Source: Sphaerisporangium flaviroseum
Lineage (GTDB): Bacteria; Actinomycetota; Actinomycetes; Streptosporangiales; Streptosporangiaceae
NCBI RefSeq assembly: GCF_039537005.1
Contig: NZ_BAAAZR010000032.1
Coordinates: 56,520-120,519 of the forward strand
Length of the DNA stretch: 64,000 nt
Reading direction: 5' to 3'
Part shown: positions 8,724-16,593 of the stretch, piece after piece
Layout: each line of letters begins with the position of its first letter
How positions within the stretch are numbered: the first letter of the stretch is position 1
Translations under genes and position numbers: made by a program
The notes under the pieces: generated by a model
Seen by the model: the letters and a program-made list of their open reading frames with translations, nothing else
The model's database searches: none
Told to the model about the DNA's origin: nothing

Positions 8724-9890
8724 GTGGACATTCGTGATGTGACGGCCGACGACCTCGACGCCGTGCTCGACGGCCGCAAGCGCGCCTTCGGCCTCCTGCC
8801 CGCGGACAGCATCGAGCCGTGGCGGGCCAGGGTGACGCCGTCGCTGGCGCAGGGCCGCTACCTCGGCGTCTTCGACGGCGGCCGCTTGCTCGGCGCCGCC
8901 CGGATCCACTCCTACGACCAGTGGTGGCACGGCCGCCCGGTGTCGATGGGCGGGGTCGCCGGCGTCACCGTCGCCCCGGAAGATCGCGGACGGGGCGTCG
9001 GCCGCTTCCTGATGCGGGGCGTGCTGGAGCGTTGCGCCGAGCTCGGCCACGTCGTCTCCGCGCTCTACCCCGCCACCACCCCGCTCTACCGCGGCCTGGG
9101 CTGGGAGCACGCCGGGTCCCGCAACCGCGTCACGCTGCCCGCCGAGGCCCTTCGCACGCTGGGCGCCCGCGACGGCGGCGTCAAGCTCAGGCGCATGGCC
9201 CCGGACGACGCCCCCGAGCTGCGCGGCATGATCGAGCGGGTCTACGCCGCCACGCGCGCCTCGGGGCCGCTGGGCTGGGAGGAGCGCCTCATCCGCCTGT
9301 GGCTGCAGGACGAGGACGACTTCGCCTACATGGCCGACGACGGGTTCGTCCTCTACCGCTGGAGTGGCGGGGACATCGACGTGGACAACCTGGTGGCCGG
9401 GTCAGAGGCGACGGCGCGGGCCCTGTGGTCGCTCGTCGGCACGGCCTCCTCCATCGCCACGACGGTGACGGCGAGCCTGGAGCCCGACGACCCGGTGCTG
9501 TGGCTGCTGCGCGAGCGGTCCGATGACTCGGTCGAGCAGGCCCGCTGGATGTTCCGCCTCGTCGACCTTCCGTCCGCCGTGGCCCGGCGCGGCTACCCCG
9601 CCGGAGTCGAGGTCGACGCCGTGGTCGAGGTGGACGACCCGCAGCGTCCGGCCAACTCCGGCGTGTGGCGCCTTTCCGTCTCCGATGGCCACGGCGCCGC
9701 CATCCTCGTCACGGCGCCGCCGGGTGCCGAAGTGCCCCGCTTGACCATCGGCGGCATGTCCGCCCTGTTCGCGGGCGTCCACAGCAGCGCCCTGCGCCGC
9801 GCCGGGCTGCTCACCGGCGGTGCACCGGAGATCGACGACCTGCTCGGCGCCGCCTTCGCCGCCAAGCCGTACATGATCGATTACTTCTGA
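8724..9890 (+). CDS. Eis-family GNAT acetyltransferase
   Basis: A protein of about 388 residues with an N-terminal GNAT domain (acetyl-CoA loop VAPEDRGRGVGRFL near residue 95), a second degenerate GNAT region and a C-terminal SCP2-like domain, the layout of the Eis (enhanced intracellular survival) family of N-acetyltransferases. Two Eis-specific catalytic features appear: a tyrosine in ATTPLYRGLGW in the position of Eis Tyr126, and a terminal phenylalanine (IDYF) whose carboxylate acts in catalysis in Mycobacterium tuberculosis Eis. Substrate is unknown; aminoglycosides are acetylated by some members. The start is uncertain: GTG 8718 or 8724. Confidence 0.85.
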   Translation: MDIRDVTADDLDAVLDGRKRAFGLLPADSIEPWRARVTPSLAQGRYLGVFDGGRLLGAARIHSYDQWWHGRPVSMGGVAGVTVAPEDRGRGVGRFLMRGVLERCAELGHVVSALYPATTPLYRGLGWEHAGSRNRVTLPAEALRTLGARDGGVKLRRMAPDDAPELRGMIERVYAATRASGPLGWEERLIRLWLQDEDDFAYMADDGFVLYRWSGGDIDVDNLVAGSEATARALWSLVGTASSIATTVTASLEPDDPVLWLLRERSDDSVEQARWMFRLVDLPSAVARRGYPAGVEVDAVVEVDDPQRPANSGVWRLSVSDGHGAAILVTAPPGAEVPRLTIGGMSALFAGVHSSALRRAGLLTGGAPEIDDLLGAAFAAKPYMIDYF

Positions 9891-9952
9891 TCCGCGCCAC
9901 CGGCGGGCTTCGGGGGCGGCGTGTTGGTGGTGCGCCGCCGTGGTGGCCGGGG

Positions 9953-9979
9953 TAGAGTTCGGGGCCGAACAGGTGTTCG
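9953..9979 (+). promoter_or_regulatory. LexA/SOS box and -10 element upstream of ruvC
   Basis: CGAACaggtGTTCG at 9966-9979 matches the Gram-positive SOS box (CGAAC-N4-GTTCG) exactly in both arms. A -10-like TAGAGT lies at 9953-9958, so LexA would sit over the start site and block ruvCAB transcription until DNA damage. No convincing -35 is seen at the usual distance. Confidence 0.8.
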
Positions 9980-10000
9980 GCGGTCTGGGGAGGCGTGTCG

Positions 10001-10654
10001 GTGCGGCTACCTGAGCTGCGGGTGATGGGGGTCGACCCCGGGCTGACCCGCTGCGGCCTCGGTGCCGTCGAAGGGCGCGCCGGCGGCGCGCTGACACTGG
10101 TCAAGGTCGGCGTCGCGCGCACTCCCGCCGGTGACGACATCGGCTCGCGCCTGGTCGCGATCGAGGGCGAGATCGAGCGCTGGCTCGACGAGATCAAGCC
10201 CGACGCCGTCGCGGTGGAGCGGGTCTTCAGCCAGAGCAACCTCCGCACGGTGATGGGCACCGCCCAGGCCTCCGCCGTGGCCATCGTCTGCGCCGCCCGG
10301 CGTGGCCTGCCCGTCGCGCTGCACACGCCCTCCGAGGTGAAGGCCGCGATCACCGGGTACGGCAACGCGGACAAGGCCCAGGTCGGCGCGATGGTCACCC
10401 GGCTGCTCCGGCTCGACGCCATGCCCAAGCCCGCGGACGCCGCCGACGCCCTGGCCCTCGCCATCTGCCACATCTGGCGCGGCAGTACCCAGAACCGCCT
10501 GGCCGAGGCCCTGGCCAAGGCTAAGAGCGCCGCCCGGCCGCAAGGCGCCCCGTCACGGCGGGCGCCCGGTGCGACAGGAGCCCGCGGCGTTCCCGGCGCC
10601 TCCGGGGCGGCGGGCACGTCCGGCGCCGGTTCCGCGAAGGGAGCGGCTCTGTGA
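10001..10654 (+). CDS. ruvC: Holliday junction resolvase RuvC
   Basis: A 217-residue RNase-H-fold endonuclease that cuts Holliday junctions. The first catalytic Asp is in MGVDPGLTRCG, followed by VAVERVF (Glu) and the C-terminal ADALALAICH (Asp). The core ends near residue 165; the rest is an Ala/Gly/Pro/Arg-rich tail, common in actinomycetes. I chose GTG 10001 because GGGGAGG (9987-9993) lies 7 nt upstream; GTG 9995 is too close to it. The stop overlaps the ruvA start by 4 nt. Expression is probably SOS-controlled from the box at 9966. Confidence 0.95.
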   Translation: MRLPELRVMGVDPGLTRCGLGAVEGRAGGALTLVKVGVARTPAGDDIGSRLVAIEGEIERWLDEIKPDAVAVERVFSQSNLRTVMGTAQASAVAIVCAARRGLPVALHTPSEVKAAITGYGNADKAQVGAMVTRLLRLDAMPKPADAADALALAICHIWRGSTQNRLAEALAKAKSAARPQGAPSRRAPGATGARGVPGASGAAGTSGAGSAKGAAL

Positions 10655-11271
10655 TCGCTTCGGTCTCCGGGCGCGTCGCCGCGATCGCCCCCGACTCGGC
10701 GGTGGTCGAGGTCGGCGGGGTCGGCATCCTCGTCCACTGCACGCCGGGCACGCTGGCGACGCTCCACCCGGGGGAGCAGGCCCGCCTGGCCACCTCCCTG
10801 GTGGTCCGTGAAGACTCGCTCACGCTGTTCGGCTTCGGCACCGACGACGAGCGCGCGGTGTTCGAGATGGTGCAGACCGCCTCGGGCGTCGGCCCGAAGC
10901 TCGCGCTGGCCATGCTCGCCGTCCACACGCCCAACGCCCTGCGGGTCGCGGTGGCGAGCGCCGACGTCAAGGCGCTCACCATGGTCCCCGGCGTCGGGCA
11001 GAAGGGCGCGCAGCGCATCATCCTGGAGCTGAAGGACAGGCTCGGCACCCCTGACGCCGCCGTCACCGCCGCGCTCAACGGCAGGGCCAAGAAGCCGGCC
11101 TGGCGCGAGCAGGTGCACGCCGGGCTCGTCGGCCTCGGATACTCCGCCAAGGACGCCGACGAGGCCATCGCGGTCGTGTCGCCCGAAGCCGACGCGGATC
11201 TGGCGGCCGGGCGCACCCCGGCCGTCGCGGCCCTGTTGAAAGCGGCCCTGCGGGCCCTGAGCGTTCGATAG
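10651..11271 (+). CDS. ruvA: Holliday junction DNA helicase subunit RuvA
   Basis: A 206-residue branch-migration subunit that binds the four-way junction and recruits RuvB hexamers. It shows the N-terminal OB fold (MIASVSGRVAAIAPDSAVVEVGG), two helix-hairpin-helix segments (TASGVGPKLALAML and VPGVGQKGAQRIILELK) and a C-terminal RuvB-binding helical domain (GLGYSAKDADEAI). GTG 10651 overlaps the ruvC stop (GTGA) and ruvB follows after 10 nt. Confidence 0.96.
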   Translation: MIASVSGRVAAIAPDSAVVEVGGVGILVHCTPGTLATLHPGEQARLATSLVVREDSLTLFGFGTDDERAVFEMVQTASGVGPKLALAMLAVHTPNALRVAVASADVKALTMVPGVGQKGAQRIILELKDRLGTPDAAVTAALNGRAKKPAWREQVHAGLVGLGYSAKDADEAIAVVSPEADADLAAGRTPAVAALLKAALRALSVR

Positions 11272-11281
11272 GGGGCACCAC

Positions 11282-12343
11282 ATGAGCCTGGACAGAGATC
11301 TTGTGTCCCCCGACGCCGAGGGCGACGAGCAGGCGATCGAGTCCGCGCTGCGGCCCAAGCGGCTGAGCGAGTTCATCGGCCAGGGCAGGGTGCGCGAGCA
11401 GCTTTCCCTGGTGCTGGAGAGCGCCGTCCGCCGCAACCGGCCGCCCGACCACGTCCTGATGAGCGGGTCGCCGGGGCTGGGCAAGACCACGCTGGCGATG
11501 ATCATCGCGGCCGAGCTGGGCATGCCGCTCCGGCTCACCTCCGGGCCCGCGCTGGAGCGGGCCGGAGACCTGGCGGCGATCCTCTCGACCCTGTCCGAGG
11601 GCGAGGTGCTGTTCATCGACGAGATCCACCGCATGGCCCGTCCCGCCGAGGAGATGCTCTACCTCGCCATGGAGGACTTCCGGGTCGACATCGTGGTGGG
11701 CAAGGGGCCGGGGGCCACCGCGATCCCCCTGGAGATCGCCCCCTTCACCCTGGTCGGGGCGACCACCCGGGCCGGCCTGCTGCCCGCCCCGCTGCGCGAC
11801 CGGTTCGGCTTCGTCGCCCACATGGACTTCTACGACGTCGAGGAGCTGGAGCAGGTGCTGCGCCGATCGTCGCGCCTGCTGTCGCTCGACCTTCCCGACG
11901 AGGGGGCGCACGAGATCGCCCGCAGGTCGCGTGGCACGCCCCGCATCGCCAACCGCCTGCTCAGACGGGTGCGCGACTTCTCCGAGGTGCGCACCGACGG
12001 TCTCATCACCAGGGACATCGCCTCCGCGGCCCTCAACCTCTACGAGGTCGACGCCGAAGGGCTCGACCGCCTCGATCGCGCCGTTCTCGGGGCCCTGCTG
12101 CGCAAGTTCGGGGGTGGTCCCGTCGGCCTGTCCACGCTCGCGGTGGCCGTGGGGGAGGAGCCCGAGACCGTCGAGGTCGTCGCCGAGCCCTTCCTCGTAC
12201 GCCAGGGTTTGCTCGCCCGCACTCCCCGCGGACGGGTGGCGACGGCGTCCGCCTGGGCACACCTGGGCCTGACGCCGCCTCCGGAGGCCTTCGGCGCGAT
12301 CGGCCACCCCTCGCTCTTCGACGATCCCGGCCAGGCGTCCTGA
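11282..12343 (+). CDS. ruvB: Holliday junction DNA helicase ATPase RuvB
   Basis: A 353-residue AAA+ motor for branch migration. Walker A is GSPGLGKTTL (near residue 65), Walker B is LFIDEIHRM, sensor 1 is GATTRAGLL with the arginine finger region following (PLRDRFG), and a C-terminal winged helix ends the protein (LVRQGLLARTPRGR). Length is normal. It is the last gene of the SOS-controlled ruvCAB operon; a 326-nt gap follows. Confidence 0.97.
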   Translation: MSLDRDLVSPDAEGDEQAIESALRPKRLSEFIGQGRVREQLSLVLESAVRRNRPPDHVLMSGSPGLGKTTLAMIIAAELGMPLRLTSGPALERAGDLAAILSTLSEGEVLFIDEIHRMARPAEEMLYLAMEDFRVDIVVGKGPGATAIPLEIAPFTLVGATTRAGLLPAPLRDRFGFVAHMDFYDVEELEQVLRRSSRLLSLDLPDEGAHEIARRSRGTPRIANRLLRRVRDFSEVRTDGLITRDIASAALNLYEVDAEGLDRLDRAVLGALLRKFGGGPVGLSTLAVAVGEEPETVEVVAEPFLVRQGLLARTPRGRVATASAWAHLGLTPPPEAFGAIGHPSLFDDPGQAS

Positions 12344-12669
12344 CCGGCGGGCCTGACAACGAGCCGCCGGAGGCGACGATGGCTCGCCGGCCCTGGTCGA
12401 ACGTCGTTTCCCTGCTCCGACGGGCTTTCTCGCGCTCACCGGGCCGGCCACGGCTGAAACTTTCAAGTTCGCTGTATCGGCTGGTCACAGATCGGTGACA
12501 ACGGGAACTTTCCAGCGTGCCGGAGCGTGGGTTCGTTGCCGGGCATTGACAAGCTCGCCTAAACTCCGTGGCTTGGCCGCCGCGTACGCTGACGAGTCAG
12601 CGTGCGGCCGTGTCGTCGCCGCCAGACCTCCGGCTCCAGGCCGGTCAGTTCTTACCGGAAGGAAGCCCC
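12344..12669. other. 326-nt intergenic region between ruvB and yajC
   Basis: No gene is supported here. It contains a small dyad GTCAC-agatcg-GTGAC (12482-12497) and a TTGACA hexamer at 12546-12551 with only a poor -10 (TGGCTT) 17 nt later, so it probably holds the yajC-secDF promoter, but I cannot place it with confidence. Confidence 0.4.
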
Positions 12670-13044
12670 GTGCAGGGCCTTGGATCATTCGTGCCACTGA
12701 TCTTGCTGGTCGTGGTCTTTTATTTCCTGCTCATCCGCCCGCAGCGCAAGCGGCAGCAGGAGCAGGCGCAGATGCAGAGCAGCCTGACGCCGGGCTCCAG
12801 GGTGATGACCACCACGGGCCTGTTCGCGACCGTCGCGGCCGTCGAGGACGACGACGTGGTCCTCGAAATCGCGCCCGGCGTGCAGACCCGCTGGATCAAG
12901 GCCGCCATCGGCCGCGTGCTGACGCCGGTGGAGGAGGAGACGGTGGACAATGGAAAAGATGTACCTGACACCATCGCCGACGAGACGGTGATCGACACCC
13001 CTGACCGCAGGGGAGACGAGGGCTCGACTAACACGAAGTCCTGA
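12670..13044 (+). CDS. yajC: Preprotein translocase subunit YajC
   Basis: A 124-residue single-span membrane protein of the SecDF-YajC complex, which assists Sec-dependent export. One N-terminal helix (FVPLILLVVVFYFLLI) is followed by the family signature RPQRKRQQE and a small cytoplasmic domain (SLTPGSRVMTTTGLFATV). GTG 12670 follows a Shine-Dalgarno-like AAGGAAG. The C-terminal 40 residues are acidic and poorly conserved. It lies 42 nt before secD. Confidence 0.95.
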   Translation: MQGLGSFVPLILLVVVFYFLLIRPQRKRQQEQAQMQSSLTPGSRVMTTTGLFATVAAVEDDDVVLEIAPGVQTRWIKAAIGRVLTPVEEETVDNGKDVPDTIADETVIDTPDRRGDEGSTNTKS

Positions 13045-13086
13045 GTAGGCTCACCGCAAACCCCTTGACGAAAGAACTGACCACCA

Positions 13087-14859
13087 GTGGCCCGATCGAC
13101 CAGTAGCCAGAGTAAGCCGGGACGTGTGCTCCTGGCGCTTCTGGCCCTCATCCTCGCCATGGGCGCGACGATGGCCCTGCAAAGGGCGTTCGTCCCGAAG
13201 TATGCGCTCGACCTCGCCGGCGGCACCACGGTGACGCTGTCCCCGGTCACGCAGAGCGGCGCGGCTCCTTCCCAGGAAAGCCTCGACCTGGCCGTCAACA
13301 TCATCCGTGAGCGGGTGAACGGGACCGGCCTGTCCGACGCCGACGTCGCCAAGTCGGGTGACAACATCGTCATCTCCGTGCCCGGAGCGGGGACGGAGGC
13401 GGTCGTCAAGCTCATCGGCACCACGGCCGAGCTGCGGTTCCGTCAAGTCCTCGCGGTGGCGCCGGCCAACGCCATGCCGGGCAAGCTGCCGACCGCCCCC
13501 GCCACGCCGGTGCCGTCCGGCAGCCCCTCGCCCACGGGCTCGGCCAAGCCGTCATCGACGGCCAAGCCCTCGTCGACGGCCAAGCCGGCGCCGACCGGCA
13601 CGCCCGCCGGGCGGGCGCTGTCCTCGGCGCTGACCGCTCCGACGCCCGCGCCGTCCGCGTCGGGCTCGGGCAAGCCGGCCAAGCCGAGCGGCGGGGCGAC
13701 TCCGCAGCCGACCGCGCCGTCGGGCCAGCCCGCGGACCCCGCCTCCGAGGACCCGTTCGCCGGGGTCGACTTCACCGGCGTGGACCCCGCGGTCGTCGAG
13801 CAGTTCAAGAAGCTCGACTGCACCAAGAAGGACCGCGGCCAGGGCGCCCAGGACGATCCGAACAAGCAGTTCGTCGCCTGTAGCGACGACGGTGCGGCCA
13901 AGTACGTCCTGGAGAAGGCGGCGGTGAAGGGCACGGAGGTCTCCGGCGCCTCATCGGGCGTCGACTCCACCACGGGCGAGTGGGTCGTCTCGGTCAACTT
14001 CAAGAGCCAAGGCGCCAGCCAGTTCTCGCAGATCACCGGGCAGATCACCTCTGCACCTCAGCCGCGCAACCAGCTCGCCATGGTCCTCGACGGCGTCGTC
14101 ATCTCGGCTCCCGTCATCGAGGAGCCGATCCCCGGCGGCCAGGCCCGCATCTCCGGCAGCTTCACGCAGAAGACCGCCGGCGACCTGGCCAACCAGCTGA
14201 AGTACGGCGCGCTGCCGCTGAAGTTCCAGCAGAGCTCGATCGAGGAGGTCTCCTCCACGCTCGGCTCCGACCAGCTTCAGGGCGGCCTGCTGGCGGGTGG
14301 CATCGGCCTCATCCTGGTCGTGCTCTACTCCCTGCTGTACTACCGGGGCCTTGGCCTGGTCGCGGTGGCCAGCCTCGCGGTGGCGTCGATCCTGACCTAC
14401 CAGGCGGTGGTCCTGCTGGGCCACAACGCCAACTTCCGGCTGTCGCTGCCGCACATCATCGGCCTGATCGTCTCGATCGGTATCACCGCCGACTCCTTCA
14501 TCGTCTACTTCGAACGCATGCGTGACGAGATGAAGGAGGGCAGGAGATCCCTCCGGGTGGCCGTCGAGGTGGCCTGGGTGCGAGCGCGGCGCACGATCCT
14601 GATCGCCGACGCGGTCATGTTCATCGCGGCCCTGGTGCTCTACTTCCTGGCCGTGGGCGGCGTCGCCGGGTTCGCCTTCGCGATGGGTCTCACCACTCTG
14701 ATCGACATCGCCGTGGTGTTCCTGTTCACCAAGCCGTTCGTCGCGGCGCTGGCCAAGCTGTCATTCTTCGCCAAGGGCCACAGGCTCTCCGGACTGGACG
14801 CCGAGCGCATGAGCCGCGAGCCGTCCGACGTCCGCACGACCGTTCCGCAGGAGGGCTGA
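13087..14859 (+). CDS. secD: Protein translocase subunit SecD with Pro/Ser/Ala-rich insertion
   Basis: A 590-residue six-span RND-type membrane protein that, with SecF, uses the proton gradient to pull proteins across the membrane. The N-terminal helix is followed by the periplasmic P1 domain (LDLAGGTTVTL, IRERVNGTGLSDADV) and the C-terminal membrane domain with GLIVSIGITADSFIVYFERM. Within P1, residues ~125-220 are a low-complexity insertion of Pro, Ser, Ala, Thr and Lys (a PSSTAK repeat is visible), an actinobacterial elaboration here unusually long. Its stop overlaps secF. Confidence 0.95.
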   Translation: MARSTSSQSKPGRVLLALLALILAMGATMALQRAFVPKYALDLAGGTTVTLSPVTQSGAAPSQESLDLAVNIIRERVNGTGLSDADVAKSGDNIVISVPGAGTEAVVKLIGTTAELRFRQVLAVAPANAMPGKLPTAPATPVPSGSPSPTGSAKPSSTAKPSSTAKPAPTGTPAGRALSSALTAPTPAPSASGSGKPAKPSGGATPQPTAPSGQPADPASEDPFAGVDFTGVDPAVVEQFKKLDCTKKDRGQGAQDDPNKQFVACSDDGAAKYVLEKAAVKGTEVSGASSGVDSTTGEWVVSVNFKSQGASQFSQITGQITSAPQPRNQLAMVLDGVVISAPVIEEPIPGGQARISGSFTQKTAGDLANQLKYGALPLKFQQSSIEEVSSTLGSDQLQGGLLAGGIGLILVVLYSLLYYRGLGLVAVASLAVASILTYQAVVLLGHNANFRLSLPHIIGLIVSIGITADSFIVYFERMRDEMKEGRRSLRVAVEVAWVRARRTILIADAVMFIAALVLYFLAVGGVAGFAFAMGLTTLIDIAVVFLFTKPFVAALAKLSFFAKGHRLSGLDAERMSREPSDVRTTVPQEG

Positions 14860-15926
14860 TGTCGCGCATCGGGGTAATCGGGCGCCGCCTGTACCGCGGC
14901 GAGGTCGACATCGACTTCGTCGGGCGCTACAAGCTGTGGTACAGCCTGTCCGGGCTGCTGCTGTTGATCTCCATCGCCGGCCTGGTCTTCCAGAACCTCA
15001 ACCTGGGCGTCGAGTTCAAGGGCGGATCGGTCTTCAGCTTCACCAAGCCCGCGACGTCCACCATCCAGGAAGTGCGGTCCACGGTCGAGGGCGCCGGGGT
15101 TCACCAGGTCATCGTGCAGGAGGCGGGCAAGCGCTGGCGGGTGACCACCGAGAGCCTCACGCCCTCCGAGGTCACCCGGGTCCAGAACGTCATCTCCGAC
15201 AAGTTCAAGGTCGCGGGCGACCAGGTCGACAAGCAGATCATCGGTGCCACCTGGGGTGGTGAGGTGCTGAGGAAGGCCGTCATCGGCCTGATCGTCTTCA
15301 TGATCGCGATCATCCTGTACCTCACGATGGCCTTCGAGTGGAAGATGGCGCTCGCGGCGGTGGTCGCTCTGATCCACGACCTGGTCATCACCGCAGGCGT
15401 CTACGCATGGTCGGGGTTCGAGGTGACACCGGCGACCATGCTGGGCTTCCTCACGATCCTCGGTTACTCGTTGTACGACGCGGTGGTCGTCTTCGACATG
15501 ATCAAGGAGGTCACGGCCAAGCTCGGCACCGCCTCCAAGATGACCTACACCGAGGCCGCCAACAACGCGCTGAACCACACGCTGATCCGGTCGCTGAACA
15601 CCTCGCTGGTGGCGATCCTGCCGGTGGCGGCGATCCTGTTCATCGGCACCACGCTGTTCGGCGCGGGCACGCTGAAGGACCTGTCGCTCGCCCTGTTCGT
15701 CGGCATGATCGTCGGTACCTACTCCTCGCTGTGCGTGGCCACCCCGCTGCTGGTGCGCCTCAAGGAGCGCGAGCCCAAGTACCTGGCGATCGCCAAGCGG
15801 CTCCACTCCAGCCGTGGCTCCGCCGTCAAGGACGCCGCCCGGGCCAAGGGCATGCAGCCCGCCGCGGCCACCTCCACGGGTTCGTCGAACGGCGCGGTCG
15901 CCTCGGCCAAGCGAAAGAAGCGTTAG
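14859..15926 (+). CDS. secF: Protein translocase subunit SecF
   Basis: A 355-residue partner of SecD. It has an N-terminal helix, a short periplasmic domain (NLGVEFKGGSVFSF), and the five-helix membrane domain containing GFLTILGYSLYDAVVVFDMIKE. The C-terminus is a basic Ala/Lys-rich tail. ATG 14859 overlaps the secD TGA (TGATG), so the two are translationally coupled. A GC-rich hairpin with a short T stretch follows 15 nt after the stop. Confidence 0.96.
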   Translation: MSRIGVIGRRLYRGEVDIDFVGRYKLWYSLSGLLLLISIAGLVFQNLNLGVEFKGGSVFSFTKPATSTIQEVRSTVEGAGVHQVIVQEAGKRWRVTTESLTPSEVTRVQNVISDKFKVAGDQVDKQIIGATWGGEVLRKAVIGLIVFMIAIILYLTMAFEWKMALAAVVALIHDLVITAGVYAWSGFEVTPATMLGFLTILGYSLYDAVVVFDMIKEVTAKLGTASKMTYTEAANNALNHTLIRSLNTSLVAILPVAAILFIGTTLFGAGTLKDLSLALFVGMIVGTYSSLCVATPLLVRLKEREPKYLAIAKRLHSSRGSAVKDAARAKGMQPAAATSTGSSNGAVASAKRKKR

Positions 15927-15941
15927 CAAGGCACGTCCTCG

Positions 15942-15977
15942 GCGCCCCCGTGATCCCATCGGAAACCACGGGGGCGC
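15942..15977 (+). terminator. Perfect 11-bp hairpin between secF and apt
   Basis: GCGCCCCCGTG pairs perfectly with CACGGGGGCGC around a 14-nt loop and is followed by TTCG. It probably ends the yajC-secDF transcript, yet apt begins only 26 nt later with no clear promoter between, so partial read-through is likely. Confidence 0.7.
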
Positions 15978-16003
15978 TTCGCTCTGCCTGAAGGGACCCC
16001 CGC

Positions 16004-16522
16004 ATGACCGACCTCGTCACCACCATCCTCAGCCGCATCAGGGACGTGCCCGACTATCCCCAGGCGGGTGTGGTCTTCAAGGACATCACCCCCTTGCTCG
16101 CCGACCACACCGCGTTCTCCGCCGTGATCGACGCGCTCGCCCTCGATCTGGACGTCGACAAGGTCGTCGGCATCGAGGCCCGGGGCTTCATCCTGGCGGC
16201 ACCGGTCGCCTACCAAGCGGGCGCCGGATTTGTGCCTGTCCGGAAAAAGGGCAAACTCCCTGCCGAGACGTTCGAAGGGTCATACGATCTGGAGTACGGC
16301 TCCGCCGTCATCGAGGTGCACCGCGACGCGTTCGCTCCGGGCGACCGCGTGCTCATCGTCGACGACGTGCTCGCCACGGGCGGCACCGCTCGGGCGGCGG
16401 TGGAGCTGGTCAGCCGGGCGGGTGCCGAGGTCGTGGGCTTCTCCGTGCTGATGGAGCTCGCCTTCCTCAGGGGCCGAGACCGCCTGGGCGACGTCGATGT
16501 GCGCGCCTTGGTGGCCGTTTGA
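16004..16522 (+). CDS. apt: Adenine phosphoribosyltransferase
   Basis: A 172-residue purine-salvage enzyme converting adenine and PRPP to AMP. The PRPP-binding motif VLIVDDVLATGGTA lies near residue 115, and the N-terminus has the family pattern FKDITPLLAD. ATG 16004 follows GAAGGGA. Its position between secF and rel is the conserved actinobacterial order (secD-secF-apt-relA). Confidence 0.95.
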   Translation: MTDLVTTILSRIRDVPDYPQAGVVFKDITPLLADHTAFSAVIDALALDLDVDKVVGIEARGFILAAPVAYQAGAGFVPVRKKGKLPAETFEGSYDLEYGSAVIEVHRDAFAPGDRVLIVDDVLATGGTARAAVELVSRAGAEVVGFSVLMELAFLRGRDRLGDVDVRALVAV

Positions 16523-16593
16523 TCCACTCCCGCGAGGTCGGTGTCCCCAGCGTGGATACACTGGAGGATCTGGACTCGACGTGAGGAGTCTGA

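Noticed and set aside
12397..12410. CGAACGTCGTTTC as a second SOS box downstream of ruvB
   Set aside because: The spacing is one short and the right arm is imperfect; it is also not at a convincing promoter.
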